This document shows positions 9,529-19,823 of a DNA stretch of 64,000 bases, in pieces; the stretch's first letter is position 1, and every line of letters starts with the position of its first letter. The notes beneath the pieces are model-generated. The model did no database searches. It saw only the letters and a list, made by a program, of their open reading frames with translations, and was not told the origin of the DNA. The DNA is from UBA5342 sp965662645 (GTDB lineage Bacteria > Bacteroidota > Bacteroidia > Bacteroidales > UBA5342), in NCBI GenBank assembly GCA_965662645.1, contig CBFIII010000008.1, positions 39,508 through 103,507 of the forward strand, in the 5' to 3' direction. The position numbers and the translations under genes are program-made.

Positions 9529-12009
9529 TCAATGAGTCTTCTCTAAACAGTGCATCTCTTTTCCAGCCATCAAAAATGCACCGGTAGCATACACTTGCCA
9601 TTGATCCGGTTGAAAAGGATAAGGATCGCCAGCCACTTGCTGCACATAACCTAAACGCCCTTCGGCATTCACATGGCCATATAGTGCTGACCACGCTTTT
9701 TCAACATTAGGCCTATATTCCTGATCTATCAAGCCATTATTAATCCCCCAAGCCAAGGCATACGTAAAGAAAGCACTACCACTAGATTCACCTAAATCTA
9801 AAAACTCAGGATCGAGCAAACTCACTCGCCACAGGCCATCCTCACTTTGTAGAGAAAGAAGTTTGTGAGCCATTTCTTGGTACTGTTGTTCAAACTTAGG
9901 ACGAGTAGGATAATCGGCAGGTAAATCAGTAAGAATACGAGCTAACCCTGCAATCACCCAACCATTACCTCGCGACCAAAATATCTTTTTGTCGTTAGCG
10001 GTACGGCGTTCAAAATAACGATCATCTCTAAAGAATAGAGAATCAGAGGTCGAATACAAATAATCTGAAGTCTGCCACCACTGCGTATTCATATAAGTAA
10101 GGTAATCGGTATTATCAGTGGCTTTCCACATTTGCACAAAAGAAGGAGGCGCCATAAATAAAGCATCACACCAACTCCACCATTCGCCAAAATAGGGATT
10201 ATCCTTAAAGCGTACATCTGTTTTCTTTGTGCCACGAGCTAGGTGAATATCAAGCGCCCATTGCGACTTATCTATCATCTTAGCATCTTTTTCCATACCA
10301 TACAGCCAAGCCCAATTATCAATAATGGCTAAACGGTCGGCATTAAAAATCTCATCCATCGGTTGCCAATCATTCGATTGACCCACATTGATCATCTCAT
10401 CCTTGTAGCGTTGTTCTCCTGTAAGCTCATAAAAAGAGCGTAAGCCCACATAGAAAGCACCATACAACCAATTCAATGGTGAAGAACGTGCATGTTTTTC
10501 TGTTAACGGATTAGACAATTGCCAATCGGCTGATAAGCGCATGACATGCTCTATGGCCGCAGTATCTAAGGGATTAGTCATGGCTAAAGAGGGTAGATCC
10601 ATTTTTATCGACGTCAAGTAACGCTCATCAAATGTGCCTCCCATTTGGCCAATAAATCGGCGACCGTAAGCAAAATGAATATAGCGTGTATTTTGCATCC
10701 ACAATACCTGATTAGGATTATCGCTTTTGGCGCCGCGCACTGTGGTTGGTCGAATATTATCTTTAGACGAACCTTTAGTAATGGCTTTCACGTGCCATGC
10801 TTTACCACTATTCTTAGTCGTCCACTGCTCTATTTCAAATACAGAATCTCGTTTTACCGAAAGGTAAACTGTTTCAGGATTCTCGTGATCGATACTCATG
10901 CCGCCAGAATAATTAGGTTCGGGTTCTTCCTGTCCTTCCTTTGTTTTTGGAAACCAGCCCCCCGCATTAATCAGATCATAGTTATTCCATTTTCCCTTCT
11001 CCCATTTAGCATAACAATACACATGGTTGCTATCGTTTGGGAATTTAGCATACGCAATCACAGGATCCCCTGCAGCAGTAGCGGCAATATCCCAGTTCCA
11101 AGCCTTAGCACCACCCTCTTTGGCATCATATACCATATCTAGGTCTGAAGGTAACATAGGAAGCTCTTCTATCGTCTTTATCATAGTGCCATCTGCTTTA
11201 TAGAAAGCACCATTTTTGAGACAGGTATAATAAATACTATTCTCCGTCTCTTTGCGAGGATGACCATCCGTTACCGTAATATGTATCCTGTCATTACCAT
11301 CAGAATATACCTTAGTATAAGGGCGACGGAATTTATAAACACGCTCTGGCATAAAGAAAATCTGGCCTTTAGCCCACGTTTTACCAGTATCATCCGAAAA
11401 CGAAAAACTGGGTTTGCCATCTATGCCACGCCAAAAGAGATAAATGCGATTGTTCTCGGCCGTCAAACGAATAGGGTGACTATAGGTATGGTTCATACCC
11501 CCCAGATCTCGGAAAGCTTTATCGTTAAGAAATAGCTCCTGCACGGGTTCCCATTCATCAATATTTTCGGGAGAAGAAGCACGGACCAAGTAAAGTGGTT
11601 TGGTGCCTATCGTATGCGTACAAAAATACACTTGCAATCGGCCCTCCTCATCAAAAAGTAAAGCCGGATTGTCATGATCATCAATTTCCAGATTATCATA
11701 AAGCGTTTTGGAATGCACCTCACCCGTTTCGTGGTCATAATAGCCCACATGGATATCACCAAAGTTATCTATCCATCCTGAGTAAGTACGTTTGTGTTCG
11801 CCTTCGAAATAAACAGCGCGCGGATCGGAAAACCAACACCATGCGCCATTAAAGGTCATCGACTGATACATCTCAGAAGTCAAGTCGTCACTTGATTTAT
11901 GATTTTGCTTTACAAAATTACCAGCATAGCTCTGCAGTAAAATAAACGTTAGAAAAGTAGCCAGACATGTGCGACGTTTGTTCTGTTTTGATAATAACTT
12001 TGGATTCAT
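9529..12009 (-). CDS. BNR_4 beta-propeller fused to GH105 unsaturated uronyl hydrolase
   Basis: An 826-residue exported protein with two parts. Residues about 45-470 match the BNR_4 propeller type (GAWCWFSDPRAVYF, DDHDNPALLF, MNHTYSHPIRL, FRRPYTKVY), a fold used by some ulvan lyases of families PL24 and PL25. Residues about 480-820 are a GH105-type (alpha/alpha)6 barrel, recognised by FKDNPYFGEWWSWCDALFMAPP, WSRGNGWVIAGLARIL, LWRVSLLDP and ESSGSAFFTYALAWGI. GH105 enzymes remove the 4,5-unsaturated uronic acid left by lyases. The fusion suggests one protein that binds or cleaves a uronate-containing polysaccharide and then trims the product; lyase activity of the first half is inferred. It lies close to a sulfatase and an esterase. 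Confidence 0.85.
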   Translation of the reverse strand: MNPKLLSKQNKRRTCLATFLTFILLQSYAGNFVKQNHKSSDDLTSEMYQSMTFNGAWCWFSDPRAVYFEGEHKRTYSGWIDNFGDIHVGYYDHETGEVHSKTLYDNLEIDDHDNPALLFDEEGRLQVYFCTHTIGTKPLYLVRASSPENIDEWEPVQELFLNDKAFRDLGGMNHTYSHPIRLTAENNRIYLFWRGIDGKPSFSFSDDTGKTWAKGQIFFMPERVYKFRRPYTKVYSDGNDRIHITVTDGHPRKETENSIYYTCLKNGAFYKADGTMIKTIEELPMLPSDLDMVYDAKEGGAKAWNWDIAATAAGDPVIAYAKFPNDSNHVYCYAKWEKGKWNNYDLINAGGWFPKTKEGQEEPEPNYSGGMSIDHENPETVYLSVKRDSVFEIEQWTTKNSGKAWHVKAITKGSSKDNIRPTTVRGAKSDNPNQVLWMQNTRYIHFAYGRRFIGQMGGTFDERYLTSIKMDLPSLAMTNPLDTAAIEHVMRLSADWQLSNPLTEKHARSSPLNWLYGAFYVGLRSFYELTGEQRYKDEMINVGQSNDWQPMDEIFNADRLAIIDNWAWLYGMEKDAKMIDKSQWALDIHLARGTKKTDVRFKDNPYFGEWWSWCDALFMAPPSFVQMWKATDNTDYLTYMNTQWWQTSDYLYSTSDSLFFRDDRYFERRTANDKKIFWSRGNGWVIAGLARILTDLPADYPTRPKFEQQYQEMAHKLLSLQSEDGLWRVSLLDPEFLDLGESSGSAFFTYALAWGINNGLIDQEYRPNVEKAWSALYGHVNAEGRLGYVQQVAGDPYPFQPDQWQVYATGAFLMAGKEMHCLEKTH

Positions 12010-12463
12010 AACTATATGGTTGTTACACTTATATTAATTTTACACTCTTAACTTACAGTACATTAAAACAAAGGAACAGCAAAAAGGCTAAGGAAAATCC
12101 TTAATTTTATGGATCTTTAGGTTCTGACAAAAAACACGCTACAGCACGAAGATATTGCAAAAAGTTAAGAGGTAAAAAGAAAATTTAATAAAACTTGACT
12201 CAATTCAATCGACTTACAAAAACACCTCAACCTTTCAGTATTCAATAAAATGAGAACCATCACCTTAACTTTCCTAGCTAGTGATCTAACAATTAGGGAG
12301 TATAATATACAAACTATGGATTATTACGAAGACAGATACAAACTTACATTTGTACAAAAGACAACCGACCTTTTAAAAACTAAAAAAGAGGATCCCGCAA
12401 TACGAAACCCTCTTTTATACTATTTCAAGCACAGCTATCTGTAATAACCATCCGATTTATTAT
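12010..12463. other. intergenic stretch between GH105 fusion and gltD
   Basis: About 450 A+T-rich bases upstream of the minus-strand fusion gene and downstream of gltD. The only structure I can support is the gltBD terminator at 12384-12416. A 64-codon open frame on the plus strand (12250-12444) runs straight through that terminator and looks non-coding. Confidence 0.6.
12379..12416 (-). terminator. intrinsic terminator after gltBD
   Basis: Arms AAAAGAGG (12384-12391) and CCTCTTTT (12409-12416) pair across a 17-base loop. Read on the minus strand the hairpin is followed by a T-rich run, about 50 bases past the gltD stop. Confidence 0.75.
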
Positions 12464-13954
12464 CTACCAAGGCAATACTGTACTGCCCATCAAATATTTA
12501 TCCACTCTACGAGCACAACCACGTCCTTCGTTAATAGCCCACACCACTAATGACTGACCACGTCGCGTATCACCACAAGCAAATACACCTTTCACACTAG
12601 TGGCATATTTTCCATCCTTTGCTTTTATGTTAGTGCGAGTATTACGATTAAGGTTCAGTTGCTCAGCAATAATATCCTCAGGCCCTAAAAACCCCATAGC
12701 TAACAATACCAAGTCGGCTTTAATGATGGTTTCGCTACCTGCTACTTCAGCAGGGAAACGACGTCCTTCAACATCCTGCTTCCATTCCACATCAACAATT
12801 TTAATCCCTGTCAATTGACCATTCTCATCACCAATAAATTCTTTGGTCATCTTCAAGTACTGACGAGGATCATCACCTTGCTTATAAAGTGCTTCTTTCT
12901 GCCCGTAATCTACTTTCAAATTACTAGGCCATTGAGGCCAAGGGTTTGTCTCATTATTGCGTTCAAAAGGTGGTCGAGGCATAATTTCGAGCTGCATCAC
13001 GTTGTCGCATTTATGACGCAAAGATGTTGCAACACAATCGGTTCCTGTATCACCACCACCTATCACCACTACTTTTTTACCTTTAGCAGAAATATAATTA
13101 CCATCTTCTAGATTACTATCCAAAAGACTTTTCGTATTTGCTTTTAAGAAATCCATAGCAAAATGTACGCCTTCTAAATCACGCCCAGGAGCCGGAAGAT
13201 CACGTGGCTTAGTAGCACCAGTAGCTAATACAACAGCATCAAAATCATTCAATAACAAATTAGCATTAAGATCTTTTCCAATCTCAACATTAGTTTTAAA
13301 ATCAATGCCCTCTTGCGCCAAAAGGTCAACACGACGCTGCACTACTGCTTTGTCTAATTTCATATTAGGAATACCATACATCAACAAACCACCGACACGA
13401 TCGGAGCGTTCGAATACAGTTACCTTATGACCTGCTTTATTTAATTGAGCAGCAGACGCCAAACCAGAAGGTCCAGAACCAACAACTGCTACTTTTTTGC
13501 CCGTACGTTCTTCAGGAATTTCAGGCACTACCCATCCCATTTTAAATCCTTTATCGATAATAGTACGTTCATTATCGTGAATGGTTACAGAAGGCTCATT
13601 AATACCTAAAATACATCCAGCCTCACAAGGAGCAGGACATACACGCCCTGTAAATTCAGGAAAGTTATTGGTAGAATGCAATCGTTCCAAAGCTTCTCGC
13701 CATCGTCCACGATAAATTAAATCATTCCATTCAGGAATCAAATTATTTATAGGACAACCGCTAGCACCTCCAGTCATCATTTCGCCACGGTGACAAAATG
13801 GTGTGCCACAGTCCATACAACGAGATCCCTGTATTCTACATTCTTCTTCGCCACGTAGAACATAAACCTCTTTCCAGTCCTGCAAACGCTCATTCTCTGA
13901 TCGCGCAGGATTAGCCCTTCTCGGGAATTCTAAAAAACCTGTTGGTTTACCCAT
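12464..13954 (-). CDS. gltD: glutamate synthase small subunit
   Basis: 496 residues, the usual length for the NADPH-dependent small subunit. The N-terminal cysteine-rich region that ligates Fe-S clusters is intact (CMDCGTPFCHRG, then CPINNLIPEWNDL and CPAPCEAGC). Two dinucleotide folds follow: GSGPSGLASAAQL for FAD near 158 and VVVIGGGDTGTDC for NADPH near 293. GVFACGDTRRGQSLVVWAI near 460 closes the FAD site. The subunit passes electrons from NADPH to the large subunit, which makes two glutamates from glutamine and 2-oxoglutarate. It lies 117 bases after gltB on the same strand and ends before a clear terminator. Confidence 0.97.
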   Translation of the reverse strand: MGKPTGFLEFPRRANPARSENERLQDWKEVYVLRGEEECRIQGSRCMDCGTPFCHRGEMMTGGASGCPINNLIPEWNDLIYRGRWREALERLHSTNNFPEFTGRVCPAPCEAGCILGINEPSVTIHDNERTIIDKGFKMGWVVPEIPEERTGKKVAVVGSGPSGLASAAQLNKAGHKVTVFERSDRVGGLLMYGIPNMKLDKAVVQRRVDLLAQEGIDFKTNVEIGKDLNANLLLNDFDAVVLATGATKPRDLPAPGRDLEGVHFAMDFLKANTKSLLDSNLEDGNYISAKGKKVVVIGGGDTGTDCVATSLRHKCDNVMQLEIMPRPPFERNNETNPWPQWPSNLKVDYGQKEALYKQGDDPRQYLKMTKEFIGDENGQLTGIKIVDVEWKQDVEGRRFPAEVAGSETIIKADLVLLAMGFLGPEDIIAEQLNLNRNTRTNIKAKDGKYATSVKGVFACGDTRRGQSLVVWAINEGRGCARRVDKYLMGSTVLPW

Positions 13955-14071
13955 GATATTTTAAATTAGCCCCGTTTAACTCCACAAAAGGAATTAAAAC
14001 AGGGTAAAGATTTTTACTAAAATTAAAACTCTCCTTACTACTCTCCCTTATTAAAGAAGAATAAAAGGGGC

Positions 14072-17000
14072 TTATAACATTTGGAAAGCAGCTTCTGAAA
14101 TCTCATCTTCAGTCTTATACTTTCCAGTAGCACGAGCCTTATCGATTAAGCCTAACATCTTCTGATAGTCAGTAGGAATCACCTTCACAAATTTAGAAAT
14201 TGTGGTTTTCCAATCAGCAAGTAAACGTTTAGCAACAGCTGAATTTGTTTTGTCTTGATGTTCTTCAATTAAAGCTTTCAGAGTCGCAATTTCTGCTTTC
14301 TCTTCTACCTTTTCTAACTTAACCATTTCCATATTACAAAGACTAGAAAAATGAGCATCCTCGTCTAAAACGTAAGCCACACCACCAGACATACCAGCAG
14401 CAAAATTACGTCCTGTCTTACCTAGAATAACCGCTTTTCCTCCAGTCATATATTCACAACCGTGATCACCTATTCCCTCAACCACTACTTCGGCTCCTGA
14501 GTTACGCACACAGAAACGTTCACCAGCAATTCCACGAATAAAAGCTTTACCTGATGTAGCACCATAGAAACAAACATTACCAACAATAATGTTATCTTCT
14601 GCTGCAAACTTAACGCCTTTATTAGGATACAAACTCAAATGACCACCAGAAAGACCTTTACCAAAATAGTCATTACAGTCACCTTCGAGTTCCAATTCCA
14701 CACCTTTAGAAAGGAAAGCACCACAAGATTGTCCTGCAGAACCTTTTAATTTAAAATGTATAGTTCCATCAGGCAAACCGTCAGCTTCATATTTCTTAAC
14801 TATCTCATTAGAAAGCACAGCACCTAAAGTACGGTCCGTATTGATAACATCAAATTCAGCATATACCTTTTCACCTTTATCAAGAGCAGGTTCAGCGGCT
14901 TCCAAAAGCTTCCAATCTAAAATATCCTGCATCAAATGATCTTGTTCCTGAGTTTTATAAGTACCCTCTTCAGATCCTTCTATTTGTTTATGAAGAATAG
15001 GAGAAAGATCTAAATCCTTATATTTCCAGTTTTCTAAATTATCTTTAAATTTCAAACACTCTGATTGCCCTACCATCTCATCGATAGTGCGAAAACCAAG
15101 TTCGGCCATAATCTCACGCAAACCTTCCACCATAAACGTGAAGTAGTTTACCAGGTTTTCTGGTTTACCCGTAAATTTCTTACGCAAATCAGCACGCTGA
15201 GTTGCAATACCCACAGAACAAGTATTACTATGACAGTTACGCATCATCATACAACCCTCTACAATCAAAGCAGTAGTTGCAAGCCCCCATTCTTCAGCAC
15301 CTAACAAAGTAGCTATAGCCAAATCACGTGAGGTTTTAAGCTGTCCATCAGTTTGTACCGTAATACGGTTACGCAAGCGGTTTTTCACCAAGGTTTGATG
15401 TGTCTCAGCAAGACCAAGTTCCCAAGGCAATCCGGCATGTTTAATAGAGCTCAAAGGAGAAGCTCCAGTACCACCATCATAACCAGATATTAATACCGCA
15501 TCAGCTTTAGCTTTACAAACACCTGCAGCCACAGTACCTACACCCGTTTCAGAAACCAATTTTACATTAATTCGTGCTTCACGATTAATATTTTTTAAAT
15601 CAAAAATAAGCTGAGCTAAATCCTCAATAGAATAAATATCGTGATGTGGTGGTGGAGAAATAAGCCCCACACCTGGTGTTGCATTACGTGTTTTACCAAT
15701 CCAAGCATTCACTTTAGAACCAGGCAAGTGACCACCTTCTCCAGGTTTAGCACCTTGAGCCATCTTAATCTGTAACTCATTCGCTTTACTTAAATAATAA
15801 GCGTGTACACCAAAACGGCCCGATGCTATCTGCTTAGTTGCAGAACACATATCATCACCATTAGGTAATTTTTTATATCGAATAGGATCTTCGCCACCCT
15901 CTCCTGAATTAGAACGAGCACCAATACGGTTCATAGCAATGGCAAGCGTAGTATGAGCTTCCCAAGAGATAGAACCAAAAGACATAGCTCCCGTTGCAAA
16001 ACGTTTAAGCAAATTTGCAGCAGGTTCTACTTCCTCAATAGGAATTGATTTACGAACAGCAACAAAATCCATTAATCCACGTAATGTACAAGCTGCTTTA
16101 GCTTGTTCATCTACGGTAATACAATAATCTTTATATTTTGCAAAATCATTTTCGCGTGTACATTCTTGAAGCAAACGGATAGCTGTAGGTGACAACAAGT
16201 GACGTTCACCATCTTTACGCCATTTATATTCACCCCCGGGCTCTAGTACTTTTTCGCCGCCCAAACGTTTTGGGTAACCTTTACGATGACGTTTTAAAGC
16301 TTCTTTAGCAATACCATCAAGAGACAAGCCCTCAATACGACTAACAGTACCCGTAAAATATTTATCTACCACCTCTTTATTTAAGCCTAGTATTTCAAAA
16401 ATCTGAGCTCCTTGATAAGAAGCCAAAGTAGAAATACCCATTTTAGAAAAGATTTTAAGCAAACCATCTCCAATAGCTTTTACGTAATTAGCTTCTGCCT
16501 TTTCAGGAGTAATATCTCCAAGAATACCATCATCCACCATCTGGTGAATAGAGTCCAAAGCCATATAAGGATTGACAGCAGAAACACCATATCCTAATAA
16601 GGTAGCGAAATGGTGTGTCTCACGTACATCTCCTGCTTCTACTATAATATCAGCCTTACCACGTTTACCAACTCTAATAAGATGATGATGAACAGCAGAA
16701 GCAGCCAATAATGAAGGGATAGGCGCATGGTCAGAACTAACAGAAAAATCAGTCAAGAGAATAATAGAATAGCCTTCATCGATCGCTTCTTCTACATTAC
16801 GACAAATACGCTTTAGTTTAACTTCCAAACGACCTTTAGCACCATCAGCAGGAAAAACAATAGTTATTCTCTTAGTCTGAAAATGCTTTTTATCCACATA
16901 ATCTAAAGTAGTCAACTGCTTATTCGTCAATACCGGTTGTGATATAGCAATACGACGACAATTTTCAGGTTTTTCAGACAAAATATTTTTAAAACCACCA

Positions 17001-18649
17001 ATATAACTACGCAAATCCATTACAATACGTTCACGTATAGAGTCGATAGGCGGATTGGTTACCTGCGCAAATAACTGCTTAAAATAATGAGCGAGATGCA
17101 CCGGACGATCAGAAAGAACAGCAAGCGGATTATCTGCTCCCATAGAACCCATAGCTTCTTTTCCAGTTTTAGCCATCGCTGTTAAGATCACTTCAATATC
17201 TTCGTGCGTATAACCAAAAGCTTTTTGACGTCGCAAGACAGTCTTACGTTCAGGCTGCTGCAACACCAAATCTTCTACAGGATCTAAATCATCCAAATGG
17301 ATCATATTATCATCTACCCATTCACCATAAGGTTGCTGAGTAACGATGCTTTCTTTTACTTCTTCATCTGAAATGATACGGCCTTCTTCTAAGTTTGCCA
17401 CAAACATTTTTCCTGGCTGAAGACGACCGCGCAATACCACTTTAGTATGATCAATATCCAAAGCTCCTGTTTCAGAAGACATAATTAAAGTATCATCTTC
17501 CATCAAACAATAACGCGATGGACGCAAACCATTACGGTCAAGCGTTGCTCCTACTATAACACCATCCGTAAAACAGACAGAAGCAGGACCATCCCAAGGC
17601 TCCATCATAGCTGAATAGTACTCATAGAAACTTCTTTTCTCAGGCGACATACTGTCATGGTTTTGCCAAGCTTCAGGGATCAACATCATCATAACATGAG
17701 GCAAAGAGCGTCCACTCAAAACCAACATCTCAATAGCCATATCCAAGTTAGCACTATCCGAAGCCTCAATATCACAAATAGGAAAAACCATATCCAGTTC
17801 TTCTTGCGTAAATTGAGTAGATTCTAAAAGCACCTCACGAGCACGCATCCAGTTCACATTACCACGATTAGTGTTAATCTCACCATTATGTGCTATATAG
17901 CGGAAAGGCTGAGCCAATTTCCATTTAGGAAAAGTATTCGTTGAAAAACGGGAATGCACCAAAGCCAAAGCCGTCTTCATCAAATCATTACTCAAATCCT
18001 TAAAATATAATATAACCTGATCTGTAGTTAATTGCCCCTTATATATAATGGTCTTATAAGAACAAGAAATCATCTCGAAATTATCAGGTTTAACACCCTG
18101 AACAGATTCAACGATTAAACGACTAGCATACTTACGAAACACAAATAGTTTACGTTCAAAAACATCTACTGGCATCCCGTCTGGTTTGCCGATAAAAATT
18201 TGCTGAACACTAGGCTCTGTAGCACTAGAATCACTACCTAAATCAGAGTTATCAACGGGCACATGACGATAACCTAATAACGATAAATCAAATTTTTCTA
18301 AAAGACGTTCGATAATGCGTTTTGACTCGTCACGCTGTTTTTTATCTTTAGGAAAGAAAGTCATCGCCACCCCATACTCCGTAAAGGCAGGAAGTTTAAT
18401 CCCTACTTTCGGACATTCTTCCATAAATAACTCATGAGGTATCTGCATCAAAATACCAGCACCATCACCACTCTTCACATCATAACCAGTCCCACCTCGA
18501 TGTTCCATACGAGATAACATGGCCAAAGCATCAAAGATAACTTGATGACTTTTTCTACCTTTTAGATTAGCGACAAAACCAATCCCACAGCTATCGTGCT
18601 CAAAATCTGATCGGTAAAGTCCTTGTTTCTCTTGTTTTATATCAATCAT
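14072..18649 (-). CDS. gltB: glutamate synthase large subunit
   Basis: 1525 residues, full length. A short propeptide precedes Cys21 in DSCGIGFVANLKGR, the expected nucleophile of the class II glutamine amidotransferase domain. The FMN-binding synthase barrel is intact (GAKPGEGGHLPGSKV, HHDIYSIEDLAQLIFDL, ISGYDGGTGASP), and the 3Fe-4S motif C-MMMRN-C-HSNT-C lies near 1133-1145. The C-terminal GXGXG helix domain (SGGHLSLYP, GVAYVLDED) is present. The enzyme assimilates ammonia with glutamine synthetase. It is the first gene of a gltBD operon and is read divergently from the export genes starting at 19040. Confidence 0.97.
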   Translation of the reverse strand: MIDIKQEKQGLYRSDFEHDSCGIGFVANLKGRKSHQVIFDALAMLSRMEHRGGTGYDVKSGDGAGILMQIPHELFMEECPKVGIKLPAFTEYGVAMTFFPKDKKQRDESKRIIERLLEKFDLSLLGYRHVPVDNSDLGSDSSATEPSVQQIFIGKPDGMPVDVFERKLFVFRKYASRLIVESVQGVKPDNFEMISCSYKTIIYKGQLTTDQVILYFKDLSNDLMKTALALVHSRFSTNTFPKWKLAQPFRYIAHNGEINTNRGNVNWMRAREVLLESTQFTQEELDMVFPICDIEASDSANLDMAIEMLVLSGRSLPHVMMMLIPEAWQNHDSMSPEKRSFYEYYSAMMEPWDGPASVCFTDGVIVGATLDRNGLRPSRYCLMEDDTLIMSSETGALDIDHTKVVLRGRLQPGKMFVANLEEGRIISDEEVKESIVTQQPYGEWVDDNMIHLDDLDPVEDLVLQQPERKTVLRRQKAFGYTHEDIEVILTAMAKTGKEAMGSMGADNPLAVLSDRPVHLAHYFKQLFAQVTNPPIDSIRERIVMDLRSYIGGFKNILSEKPENCRRIAISQPVLTNKQLTTLDYVDKKHFQTKRITIVFPADGAKGRLEVKLKRICRNVEEAIDEGYSIILLTDFSVSSDHAPIPSLLAASAVHHHLIRVGKRGKADIIVEAGDVRETHHFATLLGYGVSAVNPYMALDSIHQMVDDGILGDITPEKAEANYVKAIGDGLLKIFSKMGISTLASYQGAQIFEILGLNKEVVDKYFTGTVSRIEGLSLDGIAKEALKRHRKGYPKRLGGEKVLEPGGEYKWRKDGERHLLSPTAIRLLQECTRENDFAKYKDYCITVDEQAKAACTLRGLMDFVAVRKSIPIEEVEPAANLLKRFATGAMSFGSISWEAHTTLAIAMNRIGARSNSGEGGEDPIRYKKLPNGDDMCSATKQIASGRFGVHAYYLSKANELQIKMAQGAKPGEGGHLPGSKVNAWIGKTRNATPGVGLISPPPHHDIYSIEDLAQLIFDLKNINREARINVKLVSETGVGTVAAGVCKAKADAVLISGYDGGTGASPLSSIKHAGLPWELGLAETHQTLVKNRLRNRITVQTDGQLKTSRDLAIATLLGAEEWGLATTALIVEGCMMMRNCHSNTCSVGIATQRADLRKKFTGKPENLVNYFTFMVEGLREIMAELGFRTIDEMVGQSECLKFKDNLENWKYKDLDLSPILHKQIEGSEEGTYKTQEQDHLMQDILDWKLLEAAEPALDKGEKVYAEFDVINTDRTLGAVLSNEIVKKYEADGLPDGTIHFKLKGSAGQSCGAFLSKGVELELEGDCNDYFGKGLSGGHLSLYPNKGVKFAAEDNIIVGNVCFYGATSGKAFIRGIAGERFCVRNSGAEVVVEGIGDHGCEYMTGGKAVILGKTGRNFAAGMSGGVAYVLDEDAHFSSLCNMEMVKLEKVEEKAEIATLKALIEEHQDKTNSAVAKRLLADWKTTISKFVKVIPTDYQKMLGLIDKARATGKYKTEDEISEAAFQML

Positions 18650-18714
18650 TTGTCAAATTATTTTCAAACAAAGCCCTAAGGCATAAAAATTAACGACTAT
18701 TATATTATAGGTGT

Positions 18715-18777
18715 CAAAGATATTATCCATTTTATAAAAATGGAGGACAAAGATAACTTTTTTTTACGAAATGACAA
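18715..18777 (-). promoter_or_regulatory. tandem promoters for gltB
   Basis: Two identical TATCTTTG -7 elements occur on the minus strand (18715-18722 and 18748-18755). The distal one has a TTG at 18775-18777 with a 19-base spacer, matching the Bacteroidota consensus TTG-N19-TAnnTTTG. The proximal one has no good -33 partner. Confidence 0.65.
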
Positions 18778-18964
18778 AACACCAAACACCCATAAAAGAT
18801 ACCTTTTACTACCCTAACCATTTCTAATAGTGATAATTAATTAAACATGTAGTTAATTTATTATTTTTCAAAATAGTTACACAACCTCAAAGAAAAAAAG
18901 TAAAATGTAAATTCTTGATTTTTAAAATTTACTTTCCAATCCCACTTTATCAACAAGAGTTTAT
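18778..18964. other. divergent intergenic region between gltB and the export operon
   Basis: The space from 18650 to 19039 is gene-free and A+T-rich. It holds the gltB promoters on one side and a -7 element for the export genes on the other. I see no further conserved structure. Confidence 0.5.
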
Positions 18965-18972
18965 TATATTTG
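18965..18972 (+). promoter_or_regulatory. -7 element before the polysaccharide export operon
   Basis: TATATTTG fits TAnnTTTG and lies about 67 bases before the start codon. No convincing TTG sits 19-21 bases upstream, so strength is uncertain. Confidence 0.5.
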
Positions 18973-19039
18973 CATCTTAGTTGTATAAAAGAGATCTCAA
19001 ACAAAGACTAAACCCACAGTAAAACAACAAGTTAAAAAT

Positions 19040-19822
19040 ATGACTAACCTCTTAAAAAACACTTTATATATTATAATAGCTTTCTCGCTTGCCAGCTGTG
19101 TCACTAACAAAAAATTAAATTACTTACAAAGTCAAGCCAATTTAAAAGACACAACTACCTATACCCCATCTACCCCTAACTTATACAAGTTAAAAACAGG
19201 AGATGAATTATTTATAGAAGTTAAACCCTTATATTCTTTAGGAGAATCAGCCTTTGGTTCAGACAACTCGTCAAGCAGCACAAGAACTTCTATTTCAAAT
19301 GCTTATTTTTACTCTTATCCTGTTTATGACGATGGCAATATTGATTATCCATATATAGGAAAAATACAGGTCAGAGGACTCACACTACAAGAAGCTCGAA
19401 ACACCGTCATCAAACACTTTTCAGATTACCTCCAAGGGATATCTATCACCGTGAAATTAGCCAACAATTACATTAATATTCTGGGAGAGGTAAAAAGCCC
19501 AGGACGTAAACAACTTAACACGGAACAACTTAACATTTTCGAAGCTTTAGCTTTAGCTGGCGATCTAACATCATATGCCCAAAGAACTGAAATCAAAATA
19601 ATAAGAGAAACCGACCAAGGGCCTGTAATTAAAACTTTTGACATAAGAAAAGAAGACATTATACATTCAGAATTTTATTGGATTATGCCAGGAGATATTA
19701 TTTATGTATCCCGCATCAAAGGTCAATTTTTCAAGATGGATTCATTCAATAACTTCTTAGCTATATTCAGCTCATCCCTCAGTTTAATCATATTAACATT
19801 AAGCGTCAGCAATCTTCTTTAA
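19040..19822 (+). CDS. Wza-type polysaccharide export lipoprotein
   Basis: 260 residues with a lipoprotein signal (FSLASC, Cys20). The poly-export domain begins at YKLKTGDELFIEVKPL and includes VYDDGNIDYPYIGKIQVRGLTLQEA; an SLBB-like segment follows (YINILGEVKSPGRKQL, NIFEALALAGDL). A hydrophobic C-terminal helix (about 240-260) resembles the helix by which Wza-like proteins cross the outer membrane. It is followed one base after its stop by the Wzc-type kinase gene, so the two are translated as a unit and should form the periplasmic and outer membrane export channel. No glycosyltransferases are nearby, so the polymer is unknown. Confidence 0.88.
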   Translation: MTNLLKNTLYIIIAFSLASCVTNKKLNYLQSQANLKDTTTYTPSTPNLYKLKTGDELFIEVKPLYSLGESAFGSDNSSSSTRTSISNAYFYSYPVYDDGNIDYPYIGKIQVRGLTLQEARNTVIKHFSDYLQGISITVKLANNYINILGEVKSPGRKQLNTEQLNIFEALALAGDLTSYAQRTEIKIIRETDQGPVIKTFDIRKEDIIHSEFYWIMPGDIIYVSRIKGQFFKMDSFNNFLAIFSSSLSLIILTLSVSNLL

Positions 19823-19823
19823 A

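Noticed and set aside
10645..11142. A 165-codon plus-strand frame inside the GH105 fusion
   Set aside because: Antisense shadow of strongly conserved propeller sequence.
12250..12444. A 64-codon plus-strand frame between the GH105 fusion and gltD
   Set aside because: It passes through the gltBD terminator hairpin and has no family character.
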